Shown here: positions 43,300 through 54,655 of the stretch, piece after piece
Layout: each line of letters opens with the position of its first letter
How positions within the stretch are numbered: the stretch's first letter is position 1
Assembly: GCA_014529385.2 (NCBI GenBank)
Contig: CM043954.1
Coordinates: 2,276,501-2,340,500 of the forward strand
DNA length: 64,000 nucleotides
Reading direction: 5' to 3'
Source: Adiantum capillus-veneris
Taxonomy: Eukaryota; Streptophyta; Polypodiopsida; Polypodiales; Pteridaceae
Translations under genes and position numbers: made by a program
Notes under the pieces: generated by a model
The model's input: the letters and a program-made list of their open reading frames with translations, nothing else
What the model was told of the DNA's origin: nothing
Databases searched by the model: none

Positions 43300-45342
43300 T
43301 GTAAGGTCTCTGACCCGATCACAAGAGCACCCTTGTACCACGAAATGAATACAAAGGAATAAGTTACTATATTTAGCAGTTTTTCAGATTCTGTCAGTGC
43401 CATGATGTTTAGAATGTTATAAAGCTTCAAAATGTGAATTAAAATAATTTTTGTGAAAAATTTCTAAAAATACTAAGTTTTTGGTCACCCGAACCGTCCA
43501 GTCTCGACCGTCTCGAAAATCTGCACCCGTACCCCGAATTTGAAAAAGATGCATTTTCGGACCCCGGGGGGGGGGGGGGGGGGGGGGGGGCTGCTAATTA
43601 TGGCAGGTACTCGGACCCGTACATCTTAGTTAAAGCTTAGTATAGCAATTTACGGCATCAAAATCCGACTCGTATTGCCCGTTTTAGCCTAAAACCAATT
43701 TTTCACAAAATTGTCCGGGAAGCACCGGGGGCCCGAGGCTGTGTGGGAACAGGTCCCAGCCCACTCCAGACCTGCTTTAGCAGCTAGGGGGCGCCCTCTT
43801 GCTTTGTGGGAGACCTGGGGAAGCTGCCAAGCCTGCAACTCAGTGTGAGAGTCAGTTTACTGAGCCAACTGGACACTTGGTGGGTAGGCAACTGGACTTA
43901 CCATGCAAGGACTGAGTGCTCATCCAGATGCAATTAGCAACACAAATCGATTTTCAGCCTGTAGGATCCTATTTAAAGGCCTACACACACACACATAGAC
44001 AGATATGCTCTCACACACACATTGCATACTCACACACCTACACACTGGGAAGGTGCTACCGACACACACACAGCTTTTGAAGGAGAAGGAAGGAGGGAGG
44101 TGCTGCCGAAATTCCCATCTCGAGGATTCATTGCATCAGAAATTTAAGAGGATTCTCAGCCCCTAATCACGGTAATTATGGTTTAATTACTGCTCTTCTT
44201 AATCTCATCATTACCCACTCATAATTGTTGTCTACTTTGCCTACTTTTAGCTATAATCCTCTATAGCTGCTCTCTAAGTTTTCATAGCTATACTTCATTA
44301 CATAATTATCATTCATTTAGTTAATTTATTCAGCCATTCATCATCCTTAATCAAGGATTAATGCATGATTAGGAAAGATTCTCTCTCTAGACGGTATAGT
44401 TAATAAATTGTCAGCTAGAAATAGTGTAGATTTGTCAGAATTAAATCTTTCACTACTCAATAGAGTTGTAATTAAATTATACTTAATCTTCTCCCACATT
44501 TAGATGCGATTAAGGATGAAAATTAATCCGTCATAAGTCCAATAAGAAGAAGGTTTTTCCTTCACACATGCTTGCGGTCACTCTGCACCTTCATATTGCT
44601 CTAGGAAAATGAATGAGCTTTCTTACTTCATATCTTTCGTGAATCAATTAGAAAAACTCTGAATTTCTTAATCATCTAAGCCAAGTAATTAACCTTAGAG
44701 TCGTTTCCCATAGGGTGGATACAGAATTACCCTTAAAATTGCTAGGGCAAAAAGGGAAAAATCTAACCTCGTGCATAAGGAGGAGTCTTTAATAAATCTA
44801 ATCTGCCGATTGGTTTGTCATGTTACTCTCGAACCTTAGCTCTTTTTTTTAAAAAGTTTATCATTTAAGTAGTGAGAAAAATGGCCCCGGTTAAGAGAAC
44901 TCGCTTCGGTGGAGCCCACGACCGCGAGGCGGGAACAAGCAATGTCAACGGAAAAGGAAAGGCTCCCATGGACGAGCAAATACCGGCCATCTCACGGGCT
45001 ATTGACAAAGAAATGGAAGAGGTAGGTCCAAATTTCTATTCAAGTTGTTTAATTAACATTGCATACGATTAGTTAGGAATGAACATATCCCCGAACATGT
45101 TGGAGAAATCCGACAGAAACCTCGGCATTGAATGCATAGTACATTAGATAGCTCGAGTACGCTTCCCCTGCGAGGTGGAGCTAGATCTCGTTGCTAGTAG
45201 GCTCGAACTCGACTCACTTTGTGATGAGAGATCGTCCGCTAGTTGAACCCTGAACCATTTTGTTTGCTTCCGCTATAGATCTAGTGGCCACCAGGTTTAC
45301 CATCAGATCCGTTGTCTGATACGACGGGGTGGGGACCTCACA
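43300..45342 (+). repeat. 3' LTR of the gag-only element (2043 bp)
   Basis: Collinear with the 5' LTR but lacks 759 bp that correspond to 40378-41136. Its G run is 25 long (43566-43590) against 17. Confidence 0.93.
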
Positions 45343-48300
45343 GGTTCCAAGGTCCACCACTTGTCCAAGCTAACTCTATTGACACATAGCGAGAAGCAAA
45401 GGTCCACCACTTGTCCAAGGTAGGGTCCATTGAAACATGGAGAGAAGGATGCTCCACCATTTGTCCAAGATAGGCTCCATTGAAACATGAAGAGAAGCAC
45501 GCTGCACCATGTATCTAAGATGATAGGCTCCATTGAAATACCTTAACCCCACGATATTTCATACATGGGGGCTTTACATTCAAGGTCCACCACTTGTCCA
45601 ACCTATTATCGCTAGTAGCATGAGTGGTCTGGTCTCAAGATTCACCACTTTTCCACTCTATGTCATTATATTAAGAAGATCTGGGTGTTAAGGTCCACCA
45701 CTTGTCCAACCTATAAGGCTATATCTTAAAGGGTATTCTTTCTCGCCACTTGGAGTGACCATGATAGGTTTTACATGGGGGTTTGGTTCCAAGGTCCACC
45801 ACTTGTCCAAGCTAAGGTCTATTGAAACATGGAGAGAAGGATGCTCCACCATTTGTCCAAGATAGGCTCCATTGAAACATGAAGAGAAGCAAGCTGCACC
45901 ATGTTTCCAAGATGCTAGGATCCATTGAAATACCTTAAACCCACGATATTTCATACATGGGGGGTTTACATTCAAGGTCCACCACTTGTCCAACCTATTA
46001 TCTCTAGTGGCATGAGTGGTTTGGTCTCAAGATTCACCACTTTTCCACTCTTTGTCATGATATTAAGAAGATCTGGGTGTTAAGGGCCACCACTTGTCCA
46101 ACCTATAAGGCTATATCTTAAACGTTATTCTTTCTCACCACTTGGAGTTACCATGATAGGTTTTACATGGGGGTTTGATTCCAAGGTCCACCACTTGTCC
46201 AAGATAACTCTATTGAAACATAGAGAGAAGCAAAGGTCCACCACTTGTCCAAGATAGGCTCCATTCAAACATGGAGAGAAGGATGCTCCACCATTTGTCC
46301 AAGATAGGCTCCATTGAAACATGAAGAGAAGAAAGCTGCACCATGTTTCCAAGATGCTAGGATCCATTGAAATACCTTAAACCCACAATATTTCATTTAT
46401 GGGGGGTTTACATTCAAGGTCCACCACTTGTTGAACCTATTATTGCTATTATTATGGTTTGGTCTCAAGATTCACCACTTTTCCACTCTATCTTATTATA
46501 TTAAGAAGATCTTGGTGTTAAGGTCCACCACTTGTCCAACCGATAAGGCTATATCTTTAACATTATTCTTTCTCACCACTTGGAGTTACCGTGATAGGTT
46601 TTACATGGGGGTTTGATTCCAAGGTCCACCCTTTGTCCAAGCTTACTCTATTGAAACATAGAAAGAAGCAAAGGTCCACCACTTGTCCAAGATTGGCTCC
46701 ATTCAAACATGGAGAGAAGGATGCTCCACCATTTGTCCAAGATAGGCTCCATTGAAACATGAAGAGAAGCAAGCTGCACCATGTCTCCAAGATGCTAGGC
46801 TCCATGGAAATACCTTAAACCCACGATATTTCGTACATGGGGGGTTTACATTCAAGGTCCACCACTTGTACAACCTATTATCCTTAGTAGCATGAGTGCT
46901 TTGGTCTCAATATTCACCACTTTTCCACTCTATGTCATTATATTAAGAAGATCTCGGTGTTAAGGTCCACCACTTGTCCAACCGATAAGGCTATATCTTT
47001 AACGTTATTCTTTCTCACCACTTTGAGTTACCATGATAGGTTTTACATGGGGGTTTGATTCCAAGGTCCACCACTTGTCCAAGCTAACTCTATTGAAACA
47101 TAGAGAGAAGCAAAGGTCCACCACTTGTCCAAGATAGGCTCCATTGAAACATGGAAAGAAGGATGATCCACCATTTTTCCAAGATAGGCTCCATTGAAAC
47201 GTGAAGAGAAGCAAGCTGCACCATGTTTCCAAGATGCTAGGATCCATTGAAATACCTTAAACCCACGATATTTCATACATGGGGGGTTTACATTCAAGGT
47301 CCACCACTTGTCCAACCTATTATCCTTAGTAGCATGAGTGCTTTGGTCTCAAGATTCACCACTTTTCCACTCTATGTCATTATATTAAGAAGATTTGGGT
47401 TTTAAGGTCGACCACTTGTCCAACCTATAAGGCTATATCTTAAAGGGTATTCTTTCTCACCACTTGGAATGACCATGATATGTTTTACATGGGGGTTTGG
47501 TTTGAAAGTCCACCACTTGTCCAAGCTAACTCTATTGAAACATAGCGAGAAGCAAAGGTCCACCACTTGTCCAAACTAGGGTCCATTGAAACATGGAGAG
47601 AACCATTTGTCCAAGATAGGCTCCATTGAAACATTAAGAGAAGCAAGCTGCACAATGGATCCAAGATGATAGGCTCCATTGAAATAACTTAAACCCATGA
47701 TATTTCATACCTGGGGGGTTTACGTTCAAGGTCCACCACTGGTCCAACCTATTATCGCTAGTAGCATGAGTGGTCTGGTCTCAAGATTCACCACTTTTCC
47801 ACTCTATGTCATTATATTAAGAATATCTGGGTGTTAAGGTCCACCACTTGTCCAACCTATAAGGCTATATCTTAAAGGTTATTCTTTCTCACCACTTGGA
47901 GTGACCATGATAGGTTTTACATGGGGGTTTGGTTCCAAGGTCCACCACTTGTCCAAGCTAACTCCATTGAAACATAGAGAGAAGCAAAGGTCCACCACTT
48001 GTCCAAGCTAGGCTCCATTGAAACATGGAGAGAAGGATGCTCCACCATTTGTCCAAGATAGGCTCCATTGAATCATGAAGAGAAGCAAGCTGCACCATGT
48101 CTCCAAGATGCTAGACTCCATGGCAAAATACCTTAAACCCATGATATTTCGTACATGGGGGGTTTACATTCAAGGTCCACCACTTGTCCAACCTATTATT
48201 GCTATTATTATGGTTTGGTCTCAAGATTCACCACTTTTCCACTCTATGTCATTATATTAAGAATATCTGGGTGTGAAGGTCCACCACTTGTCCAACTTAT

Positions 48301-50110
48301 AAGGCTATATCTTAAATATTATTCTTTCTCACCACTTGGAGTTACCATGATAGGTTTTACATGGGGGTTTGTTTCCAAGGTCCACCACTTGTCCAAGCTA
48401 AGTCTATTGAAACATAGAGAGAAGCAAAGGTCCACTACTTGTTCAAGCTAAGCTCCATTGAAACATGGAGAGAAGGATGCTCCACCATTTGTCCAAGATA
48501 GGCTCCATTCAAACATGAGGAGGAGCAAACTGCACCATGTCTCCAAGATGCTAGGCTCCATTGAAATACCTTAAACCCATGATATTTCGTACATGGGGGG
48601 GTTTACATTCAAGGTCCACCACTTGTCCAACCTATTATCCTTAGTAGAATGAGTGGTTTGGTCTCAAGATTCACCACTTTTTCACTCTATGTCATTATAT
48701 TAAGAAGATCTGGGTTTTAAGGTCGACCACTTGTCCAACCTATAAGGCTATATATTAAAGGGTATTCTTTCTATGCACTAGGAATGACCATGATATGTTT
48801 TACATGAGGGTTTGGTTCCAAGGTCCACCACTTGTCCAAGCTAACTCTATTGAAACATAGAGAGAAGCAAAGGTCCACCACTTGTCCAAGATAGGCTCCA
48901 TTGAAACATGGAGAGAAGGATGCTCCATCATTTTTCCAAGATAGGCTCCATTGAAACGTGAAGAGAAGCAAGCTGCACCATGTCTTCAAGATGCTAGGCT
49001 CCATGGAAATACCTTAAACCCACGATATTTCGTACATGGGGGGTTTACATTCAAGGTCCACCACTTGTCCAACCTATTATCCTTAGTAGCATGAGTGCTT
49101 TGGTCTCAAGATTCACCACTTTTCCACTCTATGTCATTATATTAAGAAGATCTGGGTTTTAAGGTCGACCACTTGTCCAACCTATAAGGCTATATCTTAA
49201 AGGGTATTCTTTCTCACCACTTGGAATGACCATGATATGTTTTACATGGGGGTTTGGTTCCAAGGTCCACCACTTATCCAAGCTAACTCTATTCTTCTCA
49301 TAGAGAGAAGCAAAGGTCCACCACTTGTCCAAGCTAGGCTCCATTAAAACATGGAGAGAAGGATGCTCCACCATTTGTCGAAGCTAACTCTATCGAAACA
49401 TGTGGAGTTTACATTCAAGGTCCACCACTTGTCCAACATATTATCTTTAGTAGCATGAGTGGTTTGGTCTCAAGATTCAGCACTTTTCCACTCTATGTCA
49501 TTATATTAAGAATATCGGGGTGTTAAGGTCCACCACTTGTCCAACCTATAAGGCTATATCTTAAAGGGTATTCTTTCTCGCCACTTGGAGTGACCATGAT
49601 AGGTTTTACATGGGGGTTTGGTTCCAAGGTCCACCACTTGTCCAAGCTACCTCTATTGAAACATATAGAGAAGCAAAGGTCCATCACTTGTCCGAGCTAG
49701 GCTCCATTGAAACATGGAGAGAAGGATGCTCCACCATTTGTCCAAGATAGGCTCCATTGAAACATGAAGAGAAGCAAACTGCACCATGTCTCCAAGATGG
49801 TAGGCTCCATTGGAATACCTTGAGCCCATGATATTTCGTACATGGGGGGTTTACATTCAAGGTCCACCACTTGTCCAACCTATAAAGCTATATCTTAAAT
49901 GATATTTTTTCTCACCACTTGGAATGTGCATGATATGTTTTACATGGGGTTTTGTTCCGAGGTCCACCACTTGTCCAACCTAGATCTATTACATATATAT
50001 TATACATACAATATTCAACTAGATTCCCTACCTATCATGTCCAGTAGCATGGATGCTCTGGCTTTAAGGTCCACCACTTGTCCAACCTATACTCTCTTAT
50101 GTAAGGGAGA
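45343..50110 (-). repeat. Satellite array F, right part, about 11 higher-order units
   Basis: The marker ATATCTTAAA after CTATAAGGCT recurs at about 45721, 46113, 46551, 46993, 47435, 47877, 48307, 48749, 49192, 49553 and 49889. The usual spacing is 430-443 bp; three units (392, 361 and 335 bp) have lost sub-blocks. Each full unit has five sub-blocks, each built on AAGGTCCACCACTTGTCC but with different spacers. Open frames such as DKWWTL-type peptides are artefacts of the repeat. Confidence 0.95.
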
Positions 50111-50340
50111 TCTTGCTATAAATTCAAACCTTCCCGCCTAAATTTAAAATTCAAAATCTTATCGCCTAAATTTAAAATATCCCTCCCAAATTTTAAATAT
50201 TCTGCCTAAATTTTAAAATATCCCCCCCGAATTTTAAAATTTAAACTTTTTTATAAAATTTAAATTTTACCGCTTAAATTTAAAATATTCCACGCGAAAT
50301 TGATTTTAAATTCAAGTTTACCACAAAAAGATATCATTAT
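50111..50340. repeat. AT-rich degenerate tandem repeat
   Basis: Variants of CGCCTAAATTTAAAATATCC recur every 25-35 bp. No coding capacity. Confidence 0.7.
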
Positions 50341-51049
50341 CCCACCTAAATTCAAATATGCAAACCTCAAGTCATTATATTGTACATAAATTTAAACAAA
50401 TTCAAATTAACAAGCCTAAACTGATATTAGTTTGCATAGATATGAATTTATCACACCTAAATTATGTCACCATGTTAGAGAGAGTGGTTAGAGAATTTGA
50501 ACAAGGTCCACCACTTGTCCAACCTAGATACCAAGAAGGATTGAGTGTACAAGGTATTGTTTGGAGGTCCTTATAGTCCACTGGTCTCAAGGTCCACCAC
50601 TTGTGGTAAGGGTCACAAAAAAGTGTATATATTCATCCAAAGAAATACACGTATTTTTGGTCTACATGTCCTAGTTTCAACCATTTATGTCAATTAGGTG
50701 TATCACTAAACAACACTACTTTTTTTGAGAAACAAAAGTTACAATCATATCTACAAATGGATTAGAGGAAAATCAGCTCAGCATACATCTAGAACTCGCT
50801 ACAAGAATCGACTTTAACAAATCACGCAAGTAAGTCTTCCATTCAAGTTTACTAGTATTACAATGTGTTAGTTATCTGTGATATTTATGTATGTATATAT
50901 ACTATGTGTGCATATCGTAATTAAGTGTAATTGTGTATCTACATTATGTATGAGTATTACAATGAAACAACACAAATATACATACATACACATAGATAAC
51001 ACAGACGCACACATATATGAGCATGTATTTTCAAGAGAGAGATAGCAAG

Positions 51050-51052
<3 letters not shown>
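50341..51052. other. Intergenic stretch, no gene
   Basis: Two isolated satellite cores (about 50503 and 50592) and otherwise unremarkable AT-rich DNA. Confidence 0.5.

Positions 51053-51116
<64 letters not shown>
51053..51116. repeat. (AG)n microsatellite
   Basis: About 30 AG units. Confidence 0.98.
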
Positions 51117-51120
<4 letters not shown>

Positions 51121-51150
51121 CCTGTTTTCTAGAGAGAGGAGATAGAAAAA

Positions 51151-51430
51151 GATAACAGATTTCACTATGTTTATGTATGTGGAAGAGAGGAAGACGATGT
51201 ATGGGAATATGTGCACGTATTTTCAAGAGAGAGACAACAAGATAACAGATTTCACTATGGTTATGTATGTGGAAGAGAGGAAGACGATGTGTGGGAATAT
51301 GTGCATGTATTTTCAAGAGAGAGACATCAAGATAACAGATTTCACTGTGATTATGTATGTGGAAGAGAGGAAGACGATGTGTGGGAATGTGTATGTGTGC
51401 GGGAATACTTTTGAACTATGTATCTCTATC
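51151..51430. repeat. 90-bp minisatellite, three copies
   Basis: GATAACAGATTTCACT starts at 51151, 51241 and 51331, exactly 90 bp apart. Because 90 is a multiple of three, a frame is kept open on both strands and repeats a 30-residue peptide (YVEERKTM). No start context or homology supports a gene. Confidence 0.9.
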
Positions 51431-51949
51431 TTTTGACGAGAGAGTGTGTGTGCAAGAAAGAGTTACAGAGAACCATCTTCTCTATATGGAGAAAGGCAGA
51501 GAGGGAGAGAGAGAGAGAGAAATACCTCTTTTTCTCTATTCGTGAGGTGTGCAATGTCTCCTGAGAAGAAGCTATGCCTGATCCTGCCCTTCTGGAAAGC
51601 GTTGCGTACAATGCTGTTTCTTTATCTTGTGCGTGAAGTGTCAATCTTGTGCGCTCCACCTGTACGTTGTGTACGATGCCGGATTTGCTCCTCTACGCGT
51701 GCGTATACTCCAACTGTGTGCGATCCGTGTGCGCTTTCTGTGTGTTTGCTGCTCGCCTGCTTTCTCTGTGTGCATTGCTCGTGCGCTCTCTCTGTGCCTA
51801 ATCTTGATAGGGTTTATTAGAATGCCACGTAAGCTACAAGTCCATGTTTTATCATAGGATAAAAAAAAACAAAAGCAGTATAAAACATTAACCAATTCAG
51901 ACTACCAAAATTAAAGAAATCATGGTTGAAAATATGCAAAACATGTGTA
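51431..51949. other. Intergenic stretch, no gene supported
   Basis: Short AG runs and a CG-containing patch near 51660-51780. Open frames up to 124 codons are present but overlapping on both strands and without known motifs. Confidence 0.4.
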
Positions 51950-52160
51950 GCTGCCCCTTGACCCCGCCCGGGGCGCTGCCCCGGACCCCGCATGGAACAA
52001 TATCCCAAAATCAGCTTCCCAAGCCCCGCCATCGAGAGCGCTATATTCCACATCCCCATCAAGAGCGCTACCCCCAAACCTCACGTGGAAGCGCTGCCTC
52101 GTCGGATGCACCCCATTGTGGCATTGCCCTAAGACCCCGCATCTGGAGTGCTAAATGGGA
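51950..52160. repeat. GC-rich patch with CGCT/ACCCCGC motifs
   Basis: Repeated short motifs such as GCGCTGCC, GACCCCGCAT and GAGCGCTA in an AT-rich setting. Probably a degraded GC-rich dispersed repeat. Not rRNA or tRNA as far as I can see. Confidence 0.4.
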
Positions 52161-52749
52161 ACATTCTTCATTAGTGAAATTTTGAACATAAATTATATTT
52201 AGCATATACTTAAATATAATACAAATATTAACATATTAACTATACTACTAATTTACTATAGCACTTCTAGATTATGTCCCATACTATATTTAAGGTGCCA
52301 AAGGTTTGGCCTTATGGTCCTAGATTTAGCCAAGTGGTCAACACATATAGGATCAAGTGCACACTGTGCCAAAAAACTTGGCCACCACTTCACTTGCCAA
52401 AGTTTAGGCCACATGGTCAATCCTAAGTTTCCAATGTTCTTATTATATCATAAGAGACAACAGTTGTTTTTTGTCACCTTTTGCCTCGTGGAAAACCTAG
52501 GCTTGTTTTCACATACTCAGGCACTTCAAGCCATAATAAATTTTCATTACTCTTCGACAACCCTTTTGTTCAAGTCTTTGAAAAAACGTTGTTTAAGGCC
52601 ACCCTAAACCATTTTCATTTAGGGGTGTCTAAAACTAGCTTTTTGGCAATTCGGGAAGAAAATGCTCAAAGTTTTATACTTAGTTTTAACCACTTGACCA
52701 ATTCAAATATTGGAAAGCAAGATCTTGTAATACTTTCCTTTGGACATCA
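52161..52749. other. Intergenic stretch, no gene
   Basis: AT-rich DNA with phrases like CCAAAGGTTTGGCC and GGCCACATGGTC that loosely echo the satellite style. No coding sequence was identified. Confidence 0.4.
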
Positions 52750-54570
52750 CACATTAAAACTAGGTCCCTCACTTGTCCAAGCTATGCTCTAATATAATAA
52801 AGGGCTTTTGGTTTCAAGATGCACCACTTTCCCAACCTTGATTCCATTAAAGAAGCTAGCTCTACTTAGACATTTAATAGCAAGGTCCTATAGTAGCAGT
52901 TCACATTGAACATTTTCCATGACAGCTAGGTCCACCACTTATCTAAGCTATGCTCTAATAGAGCAAGGGGGTTTTGGTTTCAAGATCCACCACTTGTCTA
53001 GACTTGATTTGGGAAGCAAGGTCCTATAATAGTTTGCTTTAGACATTCACCATTACAACTAAGTCCACCACTTGTCCAAGCTATGTTCTAATACACTAAG
53101 GAGGTTTTGGTTTCAAGGAGAACCACTTGTAAGACTTTGTTTTTGGAAGTAAGTTCTTTACATAGTTCACCTTGGACCTTGGACATTGGATACTACAACT
53201 AAGCCCACCACTTGTCCAAGCTATCCTCTATATATAGCCAAAGGGTTTGGGTTTCAAGATTCACCACTTTTCTAACCTTGCTTTCATTAAAGAAAGGAGG
53301 GGCATTATAACTAGGTCCACCACTTGTCCGAGCTATGCTCTGATATAGAAAGGGGATTTTTGTTTCAAGGTCCACCACGTGTTCAACCGTGCAAGACTCA
53401 AGGGATACTTGGACATTGGAAAGCATAGTCCTATAGTAGTTGATAGGTGGCAGTGGGTATTACAACTAGGTCCAACCTATGCTCTCATATAGCAAAGAGG
53501 CTATGGTTTCAAGGTCCACCACTTGTCCAACCTTGCTTTCATTAAAGAAATGGAGGGGCTACATAAACATTGGCAAGCAAGGTAGCAAGGTCCTAAGGTA
53601 TTTCACCTTGGATATTGGGCATTATAACTAGGTCCACCACTTGTCCAAGCTATGCTATGATATAGAAAGGGGATTTTTGTTTCAAGGTCCACCACGTGTT
53701 CAACCTTGAAAGACTCAAGGGATACTTGGACACTGGAAAGCATAGTCCTATAGTAGTTGATAGGTGGCAGTGGGTATTACAACTAGGTCCAGCCTATGCT
53801 CTTATATAGCAAAGAGGCTTGGTTTCAAGGTCCACCACTTGTCCAACCTTGCTTCCATTAAAGAAATGAGGGGCTACGTAAACATTGGCAAGCAAGGTAG
53901 CAAGGTCCTAAGGTATTTCACCTTGGATATTGGGCATTATAACTAGGTCCACCACTTGTCCAAGCTATGATTTGATATAGAAAGGGGATTTTCATTTCAA
54001 GGTCCACCACGTGTTCAACCTTGCAAGACTCAAGGGATACTTGGACATTGGAAAGCATAGTCCTATAGTAGTTGATAGGTGGCAGTGGGTATTACAACTA
54101 GGTCCAGCCTATGCTCTTAAATAGCAAAGAGGCTTTGGTTTCAAGGTCCATCACTTGTCCAACCTTGTTTACGTAGCCCCTCATTAAAGAAATGAGGGGC
54201 TACGTAAACATTGGCAATCAAGGTAGCAAGGTCCTAAGGTATTTCACCTTGGATATTGGGCATTATAACTAGGTCCACCACTTGTCCAAGCTATACTCTG
54301 ATATAGAAAGGGGATTTTAGTTTCAAGATCCACCACGTGTTCAACCTTGCAAAACTCAAGGGATACTTGGACATTGGAAAGCATAGTCCTATAGTAGTTG
54401 ATAGGTGGCAGTGGGTATTACAACTAGGTCCACCACTTGTCCAACCTATGCTCTAATATAGGAAGGATGATTTGGTTTCAAGATCCACCATAATTTCCAA
54501 ACTTGCTTCCATTAATATAGCAAGGAGGATTTGGTCTCAAGGTTCACCACTTGTCCAACCTATGCAAACC
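52750..54570 (-). repeat. Satellite array G, core-bearing, with a 315-326 bp unit
   Basis: GGATACTTGGACATTGGAAA recurs at 53403, 53720, 54035 and 54361. Each unit has three cores (AGGTCCACCACTTGTCCAA and variants) with spacers unrelated to those of the 440-bp family. More diverged copies extend to about 52760. It ends less than 100 bp before the transposase-like gene. Confidence 0.92.
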
Positions 54571-54655
54571 TTTTTCATGTTGTAGCATGATTTTTTGTTT
54601 GAAGAGTATTTTTCTATAACTATGGATTTAACAATGTAATCTTTTTCACTTACAG

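Larger units (their letters stand above)
38539..45342 (+). mobile_element. Non-autonomous gag-only LTR retrotransposon (6.8 kb)
   Basis: Both LTRs start TGTAAGGTCTCTGACCCG and end GGACCTCACA. The exact 5-bp duplication GGTTC flanks the element (38534-38538 and 45343-45347). Inside are an initiator-Met PBS, two coding blocks, a zinc-knuckle gag, a short pol remnant and a GGGGAGG purine tract, but no protease, reverse transcriptase or integrase core. This matches the class described as TR-GAG-like, mobilised in trans by a related autonomous element. The internal region is only 1964 bp while the 5' LTR is 2797 bp. By eye the LTRs differ at roughly 1% of aligned sites, so insertion is recent. The element interrupts a 440-bp satellite unit. 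Confidence 0.93.

Noticed and set aside
37030-50110. CRISPR-like array
   Set aside because: Spaced repeats are present but this is plant nuclear satellite with related spacers and no cas genes.
51446-51857. Cysteine-rich frames of 76-124 codons
   Set aside because: Low-complexity TGTG/CGTG-rich DNA gives Cys-Val runs; overlapping frames on both strands and no homology.
51950-52160. GC-rich patch as rRNA, tRNA or organelle insert
   Set aside because: No rRNA or tRNA motif was recognised; it looks like short repeated CGCT/CCCCGC phrases.
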